A stretch of DNA of 64,000 nt from Brugia malayi (taxonomy: Eukaryota; Nematoda; Chromadorea; Rhabditida; Onchocercidae): positions 787,501 through 851,500 of the forward strand of contig NW_025062284.1 of NCBI RefSeq assembly GCF_000002995.4, read 5' to 3'. The translations under genes were made by a program, and so were the position numbers. Positions 60,849 to 64,000 of the stretch are shown here, piece after piece. The notes beneath the pieces are model-generated. The model had not been told where the DNA came from and did no database searches. It saw only the letters and a list, made by a program, of their open reading frames with translations. The number at the start of each line of letters is the position of its first letter. Positions within the stretch are counted from its first letter, which is position 1.

Positions 60849-63428
60849 TTTTTCGTTATTAATCGATGGTAGATTGTGATAGATAAAAGATTAAAAAAAA
60901 TGCCGATCACAATAATTACGACTTTTAATCAATCTGTAAATTTGGATAAATAAAAATGCAAAAAAAAAAAAACACAGTTAACAATTTTTAATTATTATTG
61001 ATAAAAATAATGACAATTTAATATAATTTTACAATAATGAAATGACAGTTTTAAATATTTAAAAGTAACATATGATCAGATTATTTATCAAAAAAATAGT
61101 AACTTATTTACAAAAATAACTTATTTATCAAAAAATAAATAAATGTAAATAATGATTTATATCAATTAATCTTATCAACTTGTTCATTTCAAAGAAAACA
61201 AAAAAAAAAAAACAAGAGAAAAATGAGAAAATTAATAGCAATCCAAAAATAATTTCATAAACATTTGATAAATTATCATATCATCAATTTGAGATAATTG
61301 AAATTGGAAGTAAAACAATGGAAAATCGGATATTACTTTTTGATCAGGAAAACAGGTTTTTTTTTTTCAGTTTTATGCTTGCTTGTTTTTTATTTGAATA
61401 ATTAATCATACGATGAAAATGGATTTTCTTTCTGTTTTTTTCGAATTATGTAATTTACAACAAAAATTATACTTGTTACTAAAAATAATACTCATTATTA
61501 AAAATTACTAGAATTTATACAAATCAATTATCATTAATGTCAAAGGTCCGAGGATAGTTAATTTTGAATGAAATAAGTAATGAAAAAAAAAAAATGATTT
61601 TTAAAATTTGCATTAAAAAAAACTGAAAGTGATTAAAGAATATTTCTTTTTCTTTTTGCATAATAAAAAATTAATTTCTATAATAAATAATATTAAAAAA
61701 TTAAAAAAAAACAGAAAGAGTTACACTGAGCAAATGTTTTTTTTTTTTTTTTTTTTTTTTATTTTTATTTTTTGTTCGTTAAAAATAAACTTATATTTAA
61801 AATTTAATGTAAAATTATTTTTTTCATAATTACTAAGATAAGCTTTTTTTTTTTTTTAACAGGAAAAAATCATTATAAAGTCCTATTATCAATCATAGAT
61901 GATGGATAAGTAATCCGGATTTTGCATATGTCCAGTTAAGCATAAACCGGATTTGTTTGTTCTCAATCAAATTATATCACTGCTATTGTTTATAAATTTT
62001 AATTAACAAAAATTATTTCTTTGTTTACTAATCAAATAATCCTGGTGCAAGTTAGAATAATTATTAGGCAGACAGGTACAATTATGATTATTCGGCAATT
62101 AACAATGATAAAAACTTGACTGATCTATCGGAATAACAAAGTAGAGAGAAAATTCTTCAAGTAAAAATTTTACAATTATGACTGAATTAATTTTTTTTTT
62201 TTTTTTTTTTTTGTTGCAAAATTTTCTAGACATATGAAAAAAATTTATATTAAAAATATACGAAAAAATTATATAAACTTTAAATTTATATAAATGTAAA
62301 ATTATGAGAAATTAATGCAACGAATACAATTAATTAGTAATTAATTATTAATTAAATGATTACAGATGAATAGAAATTTGATCCATAATATATTAGAACA
62401 TTGAAATATGGAATTGATGAAAAATTCTTCAAATAATTAAAGTTTTGTTCTGTAAATTTAAAAAGTTTTATCAAATGGTACGGCAAAAATAATCGTAAAA
62501 AAATTAGATTATTTTTTTTTTTTTTTTTATAATTTAATCTCTTTCAAATATAAATTTTAGTGTTAAAAGGCTTCTATTATTTGTCCATAAGAAAAAAAAA
62601 AAAAAAAAAAAAAATTTGCCAACAATTTGAAAAAAAAATCCTAACAATTTGTAAAAGTTTTTGTATTTTAAAAACAAGGAAATAAATTGTAGTATTATGA
62701 AATTAAATTCTAATTAAGCGTTAGAACTATTAAAAAATAGCAATTCACTAAAAAAAAAAAAATTATTTAGAATTTAATTGATTATTTTATATGCATTGCA
62801 TGGGATCTGGTCATTTGCGATGTGGTCACTTGACAGCTCAAATTAAAAAAAAGAAGAAACTAAATAATTCACATTTATTTTTAGCAAAAAAAAAAAAAAA
62901 ATGAGAGGAAAGGAGGTGGAATAAAAAGTTAAATGTATAGTTTGAAGACTAAATAAAATGTGTAATATGTAAATGTAAAGGATTGAAATTCATTCTCGAT
63001 TTTACTAATTTAAAAAAAAAAAGAAAAATAAAACTATAATAAATCATATTCGTTTTCATTACTTTTAAACAAGAAAATAGAAGCATGGAACAATTAATGA
63101 ATTAATTAGTTAAGTATTAGTTTATATTATAAAAAAAAATCTTACAAATTTGCATGAATGTAAATGAGTTTAAATTTATAAAATTATCTGCTAATTTTGA
63201 TAAACAATGTAATATTAGCAATTATATAACCTATAGAAGTGACGAATTACTCCTAGTATATAATCATAGTATTAGTTATCAAAAGTTAGAAAATAGAATT
63301 TTAATAAGAAAAATTTAATTATACGAATTATAAATAAAATAAAGCTGTTAACTTTCTAAATTCTAAGAAAGGTCAACTTTTTAAATTTAAAAAAAAAAAA
63401 TCTCAAACTGGTCACTTTTTAATTAAAT
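60849..63428. other. noncoding part of the inverted repeat
   Basis: Inverted equivalent of 47343-49947. No additional exon is recognised. Confidence 0.6.
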
Positions 63429-64000
63429 TATATCACGCGACTGATATCAGCACATTCGAATACTGTAACTATGTGACAATTTTTGATTGATTGATCGATT
63501 GATTAGCACGTTTAACATTTAAAAATAAAGTAATTAATGCACAATGGAAATAAATAAATAATGGAAACTTCCATTGTTTATGGAATACATTTCAAAGATT
63601 ACTTTTAATATACATATATTTTTTTCAAGTTGATCGATTGATTGATTGATTAGCTGTGTATAAGAAGAGAGATCAATAAAGTAATCAATGCGCAATAAAA
63701 ATAAATAATGGAATCTTTCATTGTTTATGATCAACGATTACTTTCAAAATATTTTATCTATTTAAGTAATATTGAAATGGTCATGATGATATATGGAATA
63801 GAATTACATAAAAAACTTATAACATTGCGTAATTCAGAATTAAATTAATGATATTTTTAATTTAATTTTAATATTTAACAAAGATATTTTCTAATTTAAT
63901 CTCGATCATATTTAACAAAGGTATTTTCTAATTTAGTTTTGATCATATTTAACAAAGATATTTTACTAATTTAATTTTGATCATATTTGAACAACAAAAA
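63429..64000 (+). repeat. direct copy of phosphatase exon 7 edge and intron 6 (27704-28560)
   Basis: Starts within the 5' edge of phosphatase exon 7 (ATATCACGCGACTGATATCAG) and continues through its acceptor into the GATTGATC and TTTAACAAAGATATTTT intron repeats. Orientation is the same as at 27.7 kb. It runs off the window, so more of the phosphatase copy may lie beyond. Confidence 0.88.

Larger units (their letters stand above)
59131..63428 (-). repeat. right arm of the 4.3-kb inverted repeat
   Basis: Reverse copy of 47343-51670, including Pmp3, the composite junction near 59750 and the spacer with TGCATGGGATCTGGTCATTT near 62795. Confidence 0.9.

Noticed and set aside
47343..63428. DNA transposon with 4.3-kb terminal inverted repeats
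   Set aside because: No transposase frame was found between or within the arms. The arms carry host genes and composite junctions, so segmental duplication fits better.
1..64000. tRNA or rRNA genes
   Set aside because: No GC-richer stretch with A/B-box or cloverleaf features and no conserved rRNA motif was noticed on either strand; a tRNAscan run would settle it.

Overview
The window reads as nuclear DNA of a nematode. It is extremely AT-rich, with A/T homopolymer runs every few hundred bases, one of them about 58 T long. Genes have many short exons with GT..TTTCAG-type introns. A cuticle-type collagen is present. Consensus TTTCAG or TTTAG acceptors lie just upstream of several start codons, as expected for spliced-leader trans-splicing. 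The species cannot be fixed from the sequence; intron-rich, AT-rich clade III worms are one possibility. Few of the long open frames are genes. The real genes were rebuilt exon by exon, and phases close across every exon of the intact genes.

Left part (1-21.3 kb). A possible orphan exon (418-480) is followed by a 30-bp-type satellite. DSCC1 (minus, 2343-5935, 10 exons, 424 aa) is a Ctf18-RFC subunit. Next come about 6 kb of noncoding DNA with an ACGTG-motif cluster, TGCA-rich DNA and a 30/29-bp minisatellite. Akirin follows (plus, 12047-13999, 6 coding exons, 247 aa, one GC-AG intron). After it lies a cuticle-type collagen (minus, 16871-21302, 9 exons, 595 aa) with an unusually long non-collagenous acidic/Gln/Ser/Thr-rich tail.

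Middle (24.3-37.6 kb). A receptor-less tyrosine-phosphatase-family gene (minus, 24356-31390, 11 exons, 567 aa) keeps the HC-X5-R loop but has lost the pTyr-loop, WPD and Q-loop residues. One of its introns carries two perfectly identical 75-nt hairpins inside a more diverged tandem duplication. Then come an unrecognised coiled-coil gene (minus, 33617-34535) and GAS41/YEATS4 (plus, 35647-37583, 5 exons, 228 aa).

Right part (37.6-64 kb). A low-complexity desert (pure-pyrimidine tract, 39-bp array, ATT microsatellites) is followed by a mosaic of segmental duplications. A Pmp3/UPF0057 small membrane protein gene is present three times (two direct, one inverted). Pieces of the phosphatase, coiled-coil and GAS41 genes from 27.7-36.5 kb are repeated, mostly inverted, in 51-64 kb. 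This has created truncated or chimeric gene structures: a GAS41 exon 1-2 copy that can splice in frame to the last coiled-coil exon, and a three-exon phosphatase N-terminus with a new stop. The most unusual features are this mosaic, the conserved intronic hairpins, the degenerate phosphatase and the collagen tail. No mobile-element enzyme, tRNA, rRNA or CRISPR array was seen.
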